Counted from the stretch's first letter, positions 17,548 through 27,290 are shown. The stretch is 48,081 bases of DNA from Alteripontixanthobacter muriae (GCF_013336795.1 NZ_JAAFZT010000035.1:393048-441128); one strand, 5' to 3'. Numbers and translations: made by a program. Notes: generated by a model from the sequence alone, not told the origin.

Positions 17548-20307
17548 ATGGTTGCCCCGCAATCGGTGCTGGGGCAGGGCGGGGCAATGGCAGGTGCGGA
17601 ACAGGCAGCGAACTGGGAAGGCGCGTTGGAGCGGGCGCGCAACCATGGGCCGTTCCTCGCCCGCGGGCTGGAGCGCCTGCCCGGGATCGCCGGCCTGCTT
17701 GATGAAGGGAGCGGCGAGGATGCGCTGAATCTCGCCAAGCAGGCAGGCGAGGGCATCGGCGATGCCGGTGTCGCTCTTCGGCGCGAGAAGCTGGCCCTGG
17801 CCGTTACGCTGGCTGTCGGCGATCTTGCCGGCGCGTTCACGCTCGACCGGGTGATGCAGGAGCTGTCCGCCTTTGCCGACCGGGCGCTGGACCGGGCGAT
17901 CACCGCTGCCATCCTGCGCCGCGTACCAGATACGGAGCCCGCCGGCTTTCTGGCGCTGGCGCTCGGCAAACATGGCGCGCGCGAATTGAACTACAGCTCC
18001 GACATCGATCCGATCCTGCTCTATGACGCGGAAACCTTGCCGCGCCGTCCACGTGACGAGCCCGGCGAAGCGGCGCAACGCTATGCCCGCGACATCGTGC
18101 AGATGCTGTCGCAGAACACGGCGGAAGGGTATGTCTTCCGGGTCGATCTGCGGCTTCGCCCGGCAAGCGAGGTCAGCCCGCTTGCGATCTCCACCGCAGC
18201 GGCGCTGGTGCATTACGAATCCAGCGCTCTTGCCTGGGAGCGCGCGGCTTTCATTCGGGCGCGGTCCTGCGCCGGCGACATTGCGGCAGGGCGTGAATTC
18301 CTGTCGGCCATCGACGGCTTCATCTGGCGGCGCAGCCTCGATTTTGGCGCCATCGATGCGATCCGCCGTCTTACCCTGCGGATCAGGGCGGGTCACGACG
18401 GGCCGCGCGTTCCGGGCCGGGGCTACAGCGTGAAGCACGGGCGCGGCGGCATTCGCGAGGTCGAGTTTTTCGCCCAGACTCACCAGCTGGTGCATGGCGG
18501 GCGCGACCCGACCCTGCGGCAGCGCGGCACGCGGCCTGCTCTGGATGCACTGGCGGCTGCGGGGCGCATCGGACCGGAGGATGCGCAGCAACTTGGTGAA
18601 GCTTATGACCGGCTGCGAATTGTCGAACATCGCCTGCAGATGGTCGAGGATCAGCAGACTCACGAACTGCCCGGCGGAGCGGCCCTGGACAATGTTGCCC
18701 GGCTCGACGGTCTGGCTGACGGCCCCGCCCTGGTCGCAGGGCTGACGCAGACGACCGAAGTGGTGGGGCGACGGTTCGACGCGCTGATCGAGGAAGATAC
18801 GCCCGCTGCATCTGGGGTGGCGGACAGCGCCGGCACTCTGGCGGCGCGGCTCTCGAATCTCGGTTTCGAGGATACGTCCGCGCTTGCCGCCCGCATCGAG
18901 GGGTGGAGCGACGGCCGTTACCGCGCCCTGCGCAGCGAAGGGGCGCGGCAGGCGTTCGACGATGTGCTGCCCGATCTGCTGGCCGCGCTTGCCGAAGCGC
19001 CGGAGCCTGACCGCGCCATCCTGCGTTGGGAGAGGGTTCTTGCCGCCGTGCCATCAGCCATCAATCTCTTCCGCCTGCTTGCCGCGCGGCCAGCGCTGCT
19101 TTCGCAACTGATCAGCATCCTGTCACTCGCGCCTCCGCTGGCTGACGAACTGGGGCGGCGCCCTGAACTGCTGGACACGCTGATCGACCGGTCGGCATTC
19201 GACCTGCCCGGCGGTGTCGGTGCGCTGGCGGCGCGGATGGCCGCACGTCCTATGGCGCTCGGTTCGGATTACGAGGACGTGCTCGACCGCATTCGCGTGG
19301 TCACGGGCGAGACGCGCTTCGCATTGGGCGTGCAACTGATCGAGGCTGCGCATGATCCGCTCGAGATCGCGGCGGCGCTTTCCGACACGGCAGAGGCCGC
19401 CATTCGCGTGGCCGTAGCCGCGGCAGAAGCGGTCTTCGTCGAAAAGCACGGCAAGGTGCCGGGGGCGGAGCTGGTCGTACTGGGCCTCGGCCGGTTGGGC
19501 GGAGGATTTCTGACTCACGCGAGCGACCTCGACATCGTCTATCTCTTCTCCGGCTCGCACGAGGGCGAATCCGATGGGCCGAGGCCGCTGGGCGCGACCT
19601 TGTATTTCAACCGGCTGGCGCAGCGGGTCTCCGCCGCGCTCAGCGTGCCAACCGCTCAGGGCGCTCTTTACGAGGTGGATACGCGGCTTCGGCCCCAGGG
19701 CAACCAGGGTCCGCTGGCCGTCAGCATGGAAAGCTTCGCGCGCTATCAGCGGGAACAGGCATGGACGTGGGAACATATGGCGCTGACCCGCGCGCGGCCG
19801 CTTGCCGGGTCTCGCGATGCGCGGAGCGATCTGCAGGCGCTGATCCGCGACATCCTGTCTGCCCCGCATGAAGCAGCCGATCTGAAGGAAGCGGTTCTGG
19901 GTATGCGGGCAGATATGGCCGCGCACAAACAGCCCCGCGGAATACTCGATGCAAAGCTGCTGCGCGGCGGCTTGGTGGATCTGGAATTCATCGTTCATTT
20001 TCTGCAATTGCGAGAGCAGGTGGCTTTCACGCCTCGCCTGCCCGAAGCCATCGCGCAGCTTACCGCCGCCGGAATGCCGACCGGCGGATTGGCGGAAGCA
20101 GAGCGGTTCATGACCTGCCTGCTGGTAGCAGCCCGTCTTGTCGCGCCCGATCTCACCCGCCCGCCTGCCGCGGCGCAGGCGGTGCTTGCCAAGGCCTGCG
20201 GCGCGGAGAATTTCGCGGCACTGGTGCAGGAATTCACGGCAAGGCGCCAAACGGTTGCGGCTTGCTGGAATGCGGTGTTCGACATTGAACTGGAGATCGA
20301 AACATGA
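17548..20307 (+). CDS. glnE: Bifunctional glutamine synthetase adenylyltransferase/deadenylyltransferase
   Basis: Controls nitrogen assimilation by adding AMP to, or removing it from, glutamine synthetase in response to PII and glutamine. At 919 aa it is near the E. coli length of 946. The two nucleotidyltransferase domains show paired aspartates: LGKHGARELNYSSDIDPILL (about residues 134-153) in the N-terminal, deadenylylating half, and LGLGRLGGGFLTHASDLDIV in the C-terminal, adenylylating half. Each has a following arginine-rich strand (FRVDLRLRP and YEVDTRLRP). The ATG at 17548 is used; an ATG at 17587 after GGGCGGGG is also possible. Its stop overlaps the bcp start (ATGA). Confidence 0.95.
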   Translation: MVAPQSVLGQGGAMAGAEQAANWEGALERARNHGPFLARGLERLPGIAGLLDEGSGEDALNLAKQAGEGIGDAGVALRREKLALAVTLAVGDLAGAFTLDRVMQELSAFADRALDRAITAAILRRVPDTEPAGFLALALGKHGARELNYSSDIDPILLYDAETLPRRPRDEPGEAAQRYARDIVQMLSQNTAEGYVFRVDLRLRPASEVSPLAISTAAALVHYESSALAWERAAFIRARSCAGDIAAGREFLSAIDGFIWRRSLDFGAIDAIRRLTLRIRAGHDGPRVPGRGYSVKHGRGGIREVEFFAQTHQLVHGGRDPTLRQRGTRPALDALAAAGRIGPEDAQQLGEAYDRLRIVEHRLQMVEDQQTHELPGGAALDNVARLDGLADGPALVAGLTQTTEVVGRRFDALIEEDTPAASGVADSAGTLAARLSNLGFEDTSALAARIEGWSDGRYRALRSEGARQAFDDVLPDLLAALAEAPEPDRAILRWERVLAAVPSAINLFRLLAARPALLSQLISILSLAPPLADELGRRPELLDTLIDRSAFDLPGGVGALAARMAARPMALGSDYEDVLDRIRVVTGETRFALGVQLIEAAHDPLEIAAALSDTAEAAIRVAVAAAEAVFVEKHGKVPGAELVVLGLGRLGGGFLTHASDLDIVYLFSGSHEGESDGPRPLGATLYFNRLAQRVSAALSVPTAQGALYEVDTRLRPQGNQGPLAVSMESFARYQREQAWTWEHMALTRARPLAGSRDARSDLQALIRDILSAPHEAADLKEAVLGMRADMAAHKQPRGILDAKLLRGGLVDLEFIVHFLQLREQVAFTPRLPEAIAQLTAAGMPTGGLAEAERFMTCLLVAARLVAPDLTRPPAAAQAVLAKACGAENFAALVQEFTARRQTVAACWNAVFDIELEIET

Positions 20308-20783
20308 TTCCCGAACCCGGAAATGCACTGCCCGAAATCAGTCTGGAAGCTCCTGAAGGAGGTCAGGTCACTCCTGCAAGGCATCACGCCGAGCATCCCG
20401 GCCGCCGCCTCGTGCTGTTCTTCTATCCCAAGGACAACACGCCTGGCTGCACGGCCGAAGCGCAGGATTTTTCGGCCTTGCAGGAGCGGTTCGCCGCTGC
20501 GGACACCGATCTCCTCGGCATAAGCAAGGATTCGCCGCGCAAGCACCGCAATTTCATTGCGAAACTTGGCCTCACCGTGCCGCTGGCGACCGATGCGGAA
20601 GAAGGTGGCCTGTCGGACGCTCTGGGCCTCTGGACCGAAAAGCAGATGTACGGGAAGACCTACATGGGCATGGTCCGCACGACCATCCTGCTGGATGAGG
20701 CGGGCAAGATCCTGCGCATCTGGCCCAAGGTGCGGGTGAAGGGCCATGCACAGGAAGTGCTCGACGCCGTAGAGGCGCTCTGA
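20304..20783 (+). CDS. bcp: Thioredoxin-dependent thiol peroxidase (Bcp/PrxQ)
   Basis: Cytoplasmic peroxiredoxin of 159 aa that reduces hydrogen and alkyl peroxides. The peroxidatic cysteine is C49 in YPKDNTPGCTAEAQDF, and a conserved GISKDSPRKHRNF region follows. The usual resolving cysteine five residues on is replaced by Gln54, and there is no other cysteine in the protein, so it must work as a 1-Cys enzyme with an external thiol. It overlaps glnE by four bases upstream and the DUF455 gene by one base downstream, so the three are coupled. Confidence 0.93.
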   Translation: MIPEPGNALPEISLEAPEGGQVTPARHHAEHPGRRLVLFFYPKDNTPGCTAEAQDFSALQERFAAADTDLLGISKDSPRKHRNFIAKLGLTVPLATDAEEGGLSDALGLWTEKQMYGKTYMGMVRTTILLDEAGKILRIWPKVRVKGHAQEVLDAVEAL

Positions 20784-21637
20784 TGACGGTGAGGGAGGTA
20801 ACCTCCACATTGCAAGGGCCGTCCGCTGGCGAGGATGACGCATCGCTGCCCGGCGTTTCGTCCGCAATCGTCACGGTTCTGTTGACGGCGGACCCTCAGG
20901 AGAAAGTCATGGCGGCTCGCGACGTGGCGCGTCGCTGGCGGCTGGGCCGGCTGGCCTTCACTTTCGATACGCCGATGCCTGACCGGCCCGCGTGGCCGAG
21001 CGAGCCCGCGCTGCTGCCGCCGGCGCAGATGCCGCGAAGAGGCAAGGGCGGGTCGGATCGCACGCGAATCGCCATGTGGCATAGCCTTGCCCATATCGGA
21101 TTTGTCGCCATCGACCTCGCCCTCGACATGGCAGGCCGGTTTGGTGCCGAGATGGGCGAGGAGTTCGTCTCCGACTTCCTGGCCGTCGCAGCGGATGAGG
21201 CGATGCATTTCGCCCTGCTGGACCGCAAATTGCGTCGGATGGGCAGTCATTATGGCGCGCTGCCCGCCCATGCGGGCTTGTGGGAAACGGCGGAACGCAC
21301 CGCGCATGATGTCGCCGCTCGCCTGGCGATCGTGCCGATGGTGCTCGAGGCGCGGGGACTCGATGTCACGCCTGCGATGATCGCGCGAGTCCAGTCGCAA
21401 GGGGACAAAAAAGGTGCGCGGATCCTCAAGCGCATTCTTGACGACGAGATCCGCCATGTCGGCTTTGGCACGAAGCATTTTGTCGCAATCTGCTGCGACG
21501 AACGGATTTCACCGCAAAAACGATGGAAATCCTTACTGAAAACCTACTTTCGAGGGGGTCTGAAGGGTCCTTTCAACGACTCAGCGCGTCTCGCCGCCGG
21601 TCTGTCGCAGGACTTCTATGCTGGTCTTGCTTCGTAA
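20783..21637 (+). CDS. DUF455 ferritin-like protein
   Basis: A 284-aa protein of the ferritin-like DUF455 family (PF04305). The helical core carries metal-ligand-like Glu and His pairs: AMWHSLAHIGFVAIDLALD, AADEAMHFALLDRKL and DDEIRHVGFGTKHF, as in four-helix di-iron proteins. Its substrate is unknown, but some relatives lie near tRNA-modification or stress genes. The start overlaps the bcp stop by one base (TGATG), so it is translated with the peroxiredoxin. That pairing suggests, without proving, a part in iron or peroxide handling. Confidence 0.82.
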   Translation: MTVREVTSTLQGPSAGEDDASLPGVSSAIVTVLLTADPQEKVMAARDVARRWRLGRLAFTFDTPMPDRPAWPSEPALLPPAQMPRRGKGGSDRTRIAMWHSLAHIGFVAIDLALDMAGRFGAEMGEEFVSDFLAVAADEAMHFALLDRKLRRMGSHYGALPAHAGLWETAERTAHDVAARLAIVPMVLEARGLDVTPAMIARVQSQGDKKGARILKRILDDEIRHVGFGTKHFVAICCDERISPQKRWKSLLKTYFRGGLKGPFNDSARLAAGLSQDFYAGLAS

Positions 21638-21789
21638 AGCTTTGACTGGCTAACCCGATAATCAACGAGGCGGGGCAAGGTTCCCGACTTCGTGAAAATT
21701 AGTTTCCACCTCCGGTCACGGATCGCCGGAGCACAAGGAAACGGGGTCATGCGGTGCCTTTACGGTGCCGGAGAAAAAGGACGGGTACA

Positions 21790-22503
21790 TTGGTCGCAAT
21801 CATCTCCTCGCACGGTAATTCGGGTCGCAAAATTTCGGAAAAGGCAGCGGTAATCGCAACCGCAGCGTTCATTGCGATGTCGGCACAGCCGGCTCTCGCC
21901 AACAGCGCCGCTGCAGACATTACCGCGCCGGTTCGCGATGCGCAGACTTCGCCGCTCGGCGGCGGTGACGAACAGTTCCGCCAGCTTTTCGCCAGCTGGG
22001 AATCGCTCGACAATGGCGGCGTGCAGACGGTGCAGCCCACCGTGATCGCCATTCCCTCGCGCATGCCGGTCGAAGGCGTGCGCCTCTCCAGCGACTACGG
22101 GATGCGGAACCACCCCGTGATCGGTGGCCGCCGCGCGCATAAGGGCGTTGACCTTGCCGGTCCGACCGGCACGCCGGTCTATGCCACGGCCGACGGCCTG
22201 GTCGAAACGGCCAAGAACTTCTCCAGCTACGGCCTCTATGTCCGCATCGAGCACGGCGCACGCCTTGAAACGCGTTACGCCCACATGTCGCGCCTGGCGG
22301 TTGCCGCTGGCGAACGCGTGCAGAAGGGCGACATCATCGGCTATATCGGCAGCACCGGCCGATCGACCGGCCCGCATCTGCACTACGAAGTCCGCATCGA
22401 CGGCGAAGCGGTCAATCCCATCCCCTACATGGTCGAAAGCGAAGCGCAGCAGGCGTTCGCTCTGGCTACCGGTCAGGGCGGTATGGGCGGCGGCGAAGAC
22501 TGA
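21790..22503 (+). CDS. M23 family (LytM-type) peptidoglycan endopeptidase
   Basis: Periplasmic zinc peptidase of about 237 aa that probably cuts peptide cross-links in peptidoglycan or activates amidases. A basic start and a hydrophobic run ending in SAQPALANS form a signal peptide. After a 60-residue linker comes the LytM domain with SSDYGMRNHPVIGGRRAHKG and the zinc ligands H and D in HKGVD, then H in RYAHMSRL and HLHYEVRIDG at the end. I prefer the TTG at 21790 because AAGGA stands 8 bases before it. A GTG at 21754 would add 12 residues. A strong terminator follows. Confidence 0.85.
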   Translation: MVAIISSHGNSGRKISEKAAVIATAAFIAMSAQPALANSAAADITAPVRDAQTSPLGGGDEQFRQLFASWESLDNGGVQTVQPTVIAIPSRMPVEGVRLSSDYGMRNHPVIGGRRAHKGVDLAGPTGTPVYATADGLVETAKNFSSYGLYVRIEHGARLETRYAHMSRLAVAAGERVQKGDIIGYIGSTGRSTGPHLHYEVRIDGEAVNPIPYMVESEAQQAFALATGQGGMGGGED

Positions 22504-22541
22504 TCGCCGGACAACTTATGCCCTGATCGCAGGGCTGCTTC

Positions 22542-22574
22542 AAAGGCGGTGCGGAGCGATCCGGCCGCCTTTTT
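22542..22574 (+). terminator. Rho-independent terminator after the M23 peptidase gene
   Basis: Arms AAAGGCGG and CCGCCTTT, with inner CGG/CCG pairing, are followed by a run of five T. It stands 39 bp after the stop and 52 bp before the acyl-CoA synthetase gene. Confidence 0.8.
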
Positions 22575-22625
22575 GCTTGTCCGCTGCTCGGCCTTGATTA
22601 GTCTGCCGGGTGGAGAGGACAAAAT

Positions 22626-24158
22626 ATGCACCCGATAATACATGCGCAGGGCCGAGCGGATCAACCCGCTATCATCATGGCGGAAAGCGGCGAGACGGTC
22701 AGTTACGCCGAAATGGACCGCCGGGCCAACCGCGCCGCCCATCTGCTGCGGGATCGCGGGCTGAAGGCCGGTGACGCCTTCGCGGTCCTGATGGAGAACC
22801 ACGCGCGCTATTTCGACCTCGTCTGGGGTTCGCAGCGCGCCGGCACGATGATGGTGCCGATCTCGACCCGCCTGACCGCCAGCGAAATCGCCTATATGAT
22901 CGAGGACAGCGACAGCAAGCTGCTGATCGCCTCCATCGCTTATGCAGAGGTCCTGAACGGAGTTCGAGAACGATGCCCCGATTTGCCGGTGCTCGTGCTG
23001 GGCGAAGAGGGCGAGGACTCTCTCGTCAGGGCGCTCGAAAAGCAGCCTGACACGCCGATTGCAGATCCTGCTACCGGTATGACGATGCTTTACAGTTCCG
23101 GCACCACTGGCCGGCCCAAGGGCATTCGCCCAGCCCCGCCTGAGTCGCAGGACGTGACAGAAGGCGTGCCGCTGGTCGGCCTTGCCGTGATGGGGGCTGG
23201 CTGGCCCGCCGATGGGGACATGACCTATCTGTCACCTGCGCCGCTCTATCACGCGGCCCCGCTGGGGTGGTGCACCACCGTCCACCGGCTGGGCGGAACT
23301 GTCGTGGTGATGGAAAAATTCGATCCCGAAACAGCGTTGTCGGCCATCGAGAAATACGCTGTCACGGACAGCCAGTGGGTGCCGACGCATTTCATCCGCA
23401 TGTTGAAACTGCCTGAAGAGGTCCGGCAGCGATACGACCTGTCCAGCCATCAGCGCGCCATTCACGCCGCGGCGCCGTGCCCGGTCCCGGTGAAGCGGCA
23501 GATGATCGAATGGTGGGGACCGATCGTCACCGAATATTACGCCGGGTCGGAAGGCATCGGCATGACCCTGATCAAGAGCGAGGACTGGCTCGATCATCCA
23601 GGGTCGGTCGGCCGGGCAATCTATGGCACGGTTCACATCTGCGGACCGGATGGAGAAGAGGTGCCGGCTGGCACCGACGGGCTGGTGTATTTCGAAAATG
23701 CGCGTCTTCCGGCCTATCACAATGATGCGGAGAAAACCGCCGATGCGATGCATGCTAGCGGATGGATGACGCTGGGCGACATCGGTCATGTCGACAAGGA
23801 CGGCTTTCTGACCCTGACCGACCGCAAGAGCCACATGATCATTTCGGGCGGTGTGAACATCTATCCGCAGGAGATCGAGAATCTGCTCGTCACGCACCCC
23901 AAGGTGATAGATGCGGCGGTGATCGGTGCGCCGCATGACGATCTTGGCGAAGAAGTGGTCGCCATCGTCCAGCCGATGGACATGGGCGAGGCAGGCGAAG
24001 CGCTGGAAGCGGAATTGCGCGACTTCCTCGCTGCCGACCTTTCCCGGATCAAGCTGCCGCGGCGAATCGACTTTCGCCCCGATTTGCCGCGCGAGGCGAA
24101 TGGCAAGCTCTACAAGCGCGAATTGCGCGATGAATATGCTGCGCGGGCCGATGCCTAG
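22626..24158 (+). CDS. Acyl-CoA synthetase (AMP-forming)
   Basis: A 510-aa adenylate-forming enzyme that activates a carboxylic acid with ATP and joins it to CoA. The ATP-binding P-loop is MLYSSGTTGRPKGI (about residues 155-168). YYAGSEGIGMT is motif II, and TLGDIGHVDKDGFLTLTDRK and ISGGVNIYPQEIE carry the hinge. The catalytic lysine lies in EANGKLYKREL near the end. A good ribosome site (GGAGAGGAC) precedes the ATG. The acid cannot be told from the sequence; the family includes fatty-acid, bile-acid and aromatic-acid ligases. It stands alone, so context does not help. Confidence 0.88.
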   Translation: MHPIIHAQGRADQPAIIMAESGETVSYAEMDRRANRAAHLLRDRGLKAGDAFAVLMENHARYFDLVWGSQRAGTMMVPISTRLTASEIAYMIEDSDSKLLIASIAYAEVLNGVRERCPDLPVLVLGEEGEDSLVRALEKQPDTPIADPATGMTMLYSSGTTGRPKGIRPAPPESQDVTEGVPLVGLAVMGAGWPADGDMTYLSPAPLYHAAPLGWCTTVHRLGGTVVVMEKFDPETALSAIEKYAVTDSQWVPTHFIRMLKLPEEVRQRYDLSSHQRAIHAAAPCPVPVKRQMIEWWGPIVTEYYAGSEGIGMTLIKSEDWLDHPGSVGRAIYGTVHICGPDGEEVPAGTDGLVYFENARLPAYHNDAEKTADAMHASGWMTLGDIGHVDKDGFLTLTDRKSHMIISGGVNIYPQEIENLLVTHPKVIDAAVIGAPHDDLGEEVVAIVQPMDMGEAGEALEAELRDFLAADLSRIKLPRRIDFRPDLPREANGKLYKRELRDEYAARADA

Positions 24159-24180
24159 GCTGAGATCATGCCAAAGCTGC

Positions 24181-24206
24181 GGAACGAAGGCTGGGGTGTG
24201 ATCGTA
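24181..24206 (+). promoter_or_regulatory. Possible EcfG-type general stress promoter
   Basis: GGAAC at 24181-24185 is followed after 17 bases by CGTA at 24203-24206. The alphaproteobacterial general-stress sigma EcfG uses GGAAC-N16/17-CGTT, so one base differs. It lies 57 bp before the small lipoprotein gene. A single match of this length can occur by chance. Confidence 0.3.
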
Positions 24207-24262
24207 GTCCTTTAACTTGGCACGAAGGTGGCGTGGCGAGAACACGCTGTTGGAGAGCTTCA

Positions 24263-24595
24263 ATGAAGAACGGAATTTTACCTGTCCTTGTGGCCGGAAC
24301 GATGCTGCTGGGCGGATGCGCCGCCGGAGTTGGCGGCAGCCCCTTGGGCGGCATCTTCGGTTCGGTCCTTGGCGGGAATGTGCGAAATGACAACGACCGG
24401 TTCGAAAGGGCCGCTGCCGATGCCTGCGGACGTGAAGCTGCCCGCTATGGCCGTGTAGCGATTTCCGACGTCAGGCAGACCAGCCGCGATATCGTTCGCG
24501 TCGATGGCCGCGTCTTGACGCGGGATCGGTACGAACGGCGTTTCAGCTGCATTTTCCGCAGCGATGGCCGCATCGTGGATTTTCGGGTCGACTGA
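24263..24595 (+). CDS. Small lipoprotein of unknown function
   Basis: A 110-aa exported lipoprotein. The signal MKNGILPVLVAGTMLLGGC gives the lipid-bearing Cys19 and is followed by a glycine-rich stretch (AAGVGGSPLGGIFGSVLGG). The mature domain has two cysteines (DACGREAARYG, FSCIFRSDGRI) that may form a disulfide, and ends in VDFRVD. I do not recognise a named family, but similar short proteins are common in sphingomonads. GGAGAG lies 7 bases before the ATG. A longer frame starting at 24233 would lack a lipobox at the right place. It is convergent with galU. Confidence 0.78.
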   Translation: MKNGILPVLVAGTMLLGGCAAGVGGSPLGGIFGSVLGGNVRNDNDRFERAAADACGREAARYGRVAISDVRQTSRDIVRVDGRVLTRDRYERRFSCIFRSDGRIVDFRVD

Positions 24596-24651
24596 TTATA
24601 CGCGCTGCGTGCTGCCGATGCCTTCGGCTGCTGGCGAGTACCCTTCGCGGA

Positions 24652-25527
24652 TTATCCTGCCAGCAGCCGCTCTGCAATCTGCCTTACTTCCGACCCGATG
24701 TCGTCGCGTTGCAGTGACAGGGCCAGGGTCGCTTCGACAAAGCCCGCCTTGTTTCCGCAATCATAGCGCGACCCGTCGAAAGTCACGGCATGGAACGGCT
24801 GGTTACCGATCATTTTCGCCATCGCATCGGTCAGCTGGATCTCGTCGCCTGCGCCTTTTTCCTGCCCCTGCAGGGTTTGCATAACTTCAGGCTGGAGAAT
24901 GTAGCGCCCCGACACGATCTTGTTCGAAGGCGCGTCCTTGACCGCGGGTTTTTCGATCAGTCCCCGGACTTCGGTCAATGCTCCGTCCTCGTCACCGGGA
25001 TGGATGACTCCGTAGTTCGACACCTCGTCATCCGGCACTTCGATGACGCTGATCAGATTGCCGCCGGTGCGGGCATAGGCATCCACCATCTGCTTCAGGC
25101 AGCCGGGGCGGCCCCACATCAGCTCATCCGGTAGCAGGACCGCGAAGGGTTCGTCGCCGACGATGTCGCGCGCGCACCAAACGGCATGGCCGAGGCCGAG
25201 CGGCTCCTGCTGACGGACATAGGCGCAATTGCCGGGCATCAGCCGCGTTCCTTCCAGCAGGGACATGTCCTTGCCGCGCTCGGCCATGGTTGCTTCGAGC
25301 TCGTAAGCGATGTCGAAATGATCCTCGATCGACGATTTGCCCCGGCCGGTGACGAAGATCATCTGTTCGATGCCTGCCTCGCGCGCCTCGTCCACGGCGT
25401 ACTGGATCAGCGGCCGGTCAACGATGGGCAGCATTTCTTTCGGCACGGCCTTGGTGGCGGGAAGGAACCGGGTGCCGAGTCCTGCGACGGGGAAGACGGC
25501 TTTCTTGATCGGGCGATGTTCTGTCAT
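24652..25527 (-). CDS. galU: UTP--glucose-1-phosphate uridylyltransferase
   Basis: Makes UDP-glucose for surface polysaccharides and sugar nucleotides. The 291-aa length fits GalU. Family marks are [31 protein letters not shown] at the start (nucleotide-binding loop), the segment [27 protein letters not shown] (metal-binding aspartate) and [23 protein letters not shown]. The start at 25527 removes 31 unlikely residues of open frame. It is divergent from murA; the 113-bp gap holds both promoters and a perfect 10-base palindrome, AATGTACATT, at 25566-25575. Confidence 0.95.
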   Translation of the reverse strand: MTEHRPIKKAVFPVAGLGTRFLPATKAVPKEMLPIVDRPLIQYAVDEAREAGIEQMIFVTGRGKSSIEDHFDIAYELEATMAERGKDMSLLEGTRLMPGNCAYVRQQEPLGLGHAVWCARDIVGDEPFAVLLPDELMWGRPGCLKQMVDAYARTGGNLISVIEVPDDEVSNYGVIHPGDEDGALTEVRGLIEKPAVKDAPSNKIVSGRYILQPEVMQTLQGQEKGAGDEIQLTDAMAKMIGNQPFHAVTFDGSRYDCGNKAGFVEATLALSLQRDDIGSEVRQIAERLLAG

Positions 25528-25640
25528 TGCCGGGAATGATAGGCGGACTGCACGGCGCGTCAATAAATGTACATTGCTTTGCAAGGTTTTTTGCGTGCCA
25601 CCGCTTGCCCCTCGCGGCATTCAGTCTACACGATGGCGCG

Positions 25641-26924
25641 ATGGACAAGATCATCATTCGCGGCGGCAAGAGGCTGTCCGGCACCATCCCCATCTCCGGC
25701 GCGAAGAACGCGGCGCTTACGCTGATTCCCTGCGCCCTGCTGACAGAGGAACCGCTGACCCTGCGGAACCTGCCGCGTCTCGCTGACATAGATGGCTTCC
25801 AGCATCTGATGACACAATTCGGCGCATCGACCACGGTCGCGGGCAAGCGGCCCGAGGATTTCGGTCGGGTCGTCACGATGGAGGCACCGCGGCTGACCTC
25901 GACAGTCGCGCCCTATGATCTGGTGCGCAAGATGCGCGCCTCGATCCTGGTGCTCGGCCCCCTGCTGGCGCGTGCAGGGGAGGCGACGGTTTCGCTGCCG
26001 GGCGGTTGCGCCATCGGCAACCGGCCGATCGACTTGCATCTGAAGGTTCTGGAAGCGCTCGGTGCCGAAATCGAACTGGCCCAAGGCTATGTCAGGGCAG
26101 CTGCGCCCGATGGCGGCCTTCCGGGCGGTGATTTCACTTTCCCAGTGGTGTCGGTAGGCGCGACGGAGAACGCGTTGATGACGGCGGTGCTGGCGAATGG
26201 CACGAGCCGTCTTTTCAATGCCGCTCGTGAGCCGGAAATCGTCGATCTCTGCAATCTGCTGGTCGCGATGGGTGCCGAGATCGAGGATATCGGCTCCGGC
26301 GATCTGACCATCCACGGTGTGAAGCGGCTGTTCGGTACGACCTACAAGGTCATGCCCGACCGGATCGAAGCCGGCTCCTACGCCTGCGCTGCCGCGATCA
26401 CGGGCGGCGACGTGCTGCTGGAAGGCGCGAAGGAAAAGGAAATGGCGGCAACCCTGCACGCCCTGCGGAACATCGGCGTCATTTGCGAGGTGGAGAAGAC
26501 CGGCATTCGCATCACCGCCGACGGGCCGCTGAAGCCGGTCAATCTGTCGACCGCACCTTACCCCGGCCTCGCCACCGACATGCAGGCGCAGCTGATGGCG
26601 CTGCTCTGCCGCGCGGAAGGTACCAGCGTGCTGACCGAGACGATCTTCGAAAACCGCTACATGCATGTCCCCGAACTGGCGCGCATGGGCGCGCATATCG
26701 AAACCTCCGGGCGGACGGCGATCGTCCACGGCGTCGACAGGATGACGGGGGCAGAGGTGATGGCGACCGACCTGCGCGCATCGATGAGCCTGATCATTGC
26801 CGGTCTTGCGGCAGAGGGCGAAACGCAGGTCCGTCGCATCTACCACCTCGACCGTGGGTATGAGCGGCTGGAGGAGAAGCTGGCGCAGGCAGGCGCGGAT
26901 ATTGAACGCATTGGCGACGAATAG
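25641..26924 (+). CDS. murA: UDP-N-acetylglucosamine 1-carboxyvinyltransferase
   Basis: Catalyses the first committed step of peptidoglycan synthesis, adding enolpyruvate from PEP to UDP-GlcNAc; it is the fosfomycin target. The 427-aa protein begins [14 protein letters not shown] and shows [10 protein letters not shown] (substrate-binding lysine) and the active-site loop [16 protein letters not shown] with the catalytic Cys123. The presence of this Cys predicts a fosfomycin-sensitive enzyme. The chosen ATG is the family start; the frame opens earlier at 25527 but overlaps galU. The C-terminus is normal ([17 protein letters not shown]). Confidence 0.96.
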   Translation: MDKIIIRGGKRLSGTIPISGAKNAALTLIPCALLTEEPLTLRNLPRLADIDGFQHLMTQFGASTTVAGKRPEDFGRVVTMEAPRLTSTVAPYDLVRKMRASILVLGPLLARAGEATVSLPGGCAIGNRPIDLHLKVLEALGAEIELAQGYVRAAAPDGGLPGGDFTFPVVSVGATENALMTAVLANGTSRLFNAAREPEIVDLCNLLVAMGAEIEDIGSGDLTIHGVKRLFGTTYKVMPDRIEAGSYACAAAITGGDVLLEGAKEKEMAATLHALRNIGVICEVEKTGIRITADGPLKPVNLSTAPYPGLATDMQAQLMALLCRAEGTSVLTETIFENRYMHVPELARMGAHIETSGRTAIVHGVDRMTGAEVMATDLRASMSLIIAGLAAEGETQVRRIYHLDRGYERLEEKLAQAGADIERIGDE

Positions 26925-26995
26925 ATCGTTTGCGGTCTCGGCCCGGACCCTTTGCCTTCCTGCCGCGTTAAGTTGGCAAGAAAGGCAGGTATATT

Positions 26996-27238
26996 ATGGG
27001 TCTGTTGAAAATGGCCGCGCTGGGTACTCTCGGCTACGCGGGTTACAAATATTACACGAAGAACAAGAATCCGGACAATGCGGCTTTCGCTGCGGGTCAG
27101 CCGGGAAATACCAATGTGTCGCAAGTGCGCGATTCCGGTCCGGGTGCCATGCGCGACGGGGCGGCAACGACATGGACGCGTACTGACGAAGCGAGCGACG
27201 AAAGCTTTCCCGCAAGCGATCCGCCCGCCACCTACTGA
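26996..27238 (+). CDS. Conserved 80-aa protein with DESFPASDPP tail
   Basis: A small protein with a short hydrophobic start (MGLLKMAALGTLGYAGYKYY), a low-complexity middle, and the C-terminal motif DEASDESFPASDPPATY. Versions of this acidic motif end many short alphaproteobacterial proteins, but its role is not known to me. The N-terminus could be one membrane helix. A tight GC-rich terminator follows 20 bp after the stop. Upstream, 71 bp separate it from murA, so it probably has its own promoter. Confidence 0.75.
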   Translation: MGLLKMAALGTLGYAGYKYYTKNKNPDNAAFAAGQPGNTNVSQVRDSGPGAMRDGAATTWTRTDEASDESFPASDPPATY

Positions 27239-27258
27239 CTTGAAAACAGATTGATATG

Positions 27259-27290
27259 GGGCGCTGTATCATCTGATGGAGCGCCCTTTC
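27259..27290 (+). terminator. Hairpin terminator after the 80-aa gene
   Basis: Arms GGGCGCT (27259-27265) and AGCGCCC (27280-27286) with a 14-base loop are followed by TTTC. It may also serve, less well, for the convergent fumC transcript. Confidence 0.65.
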
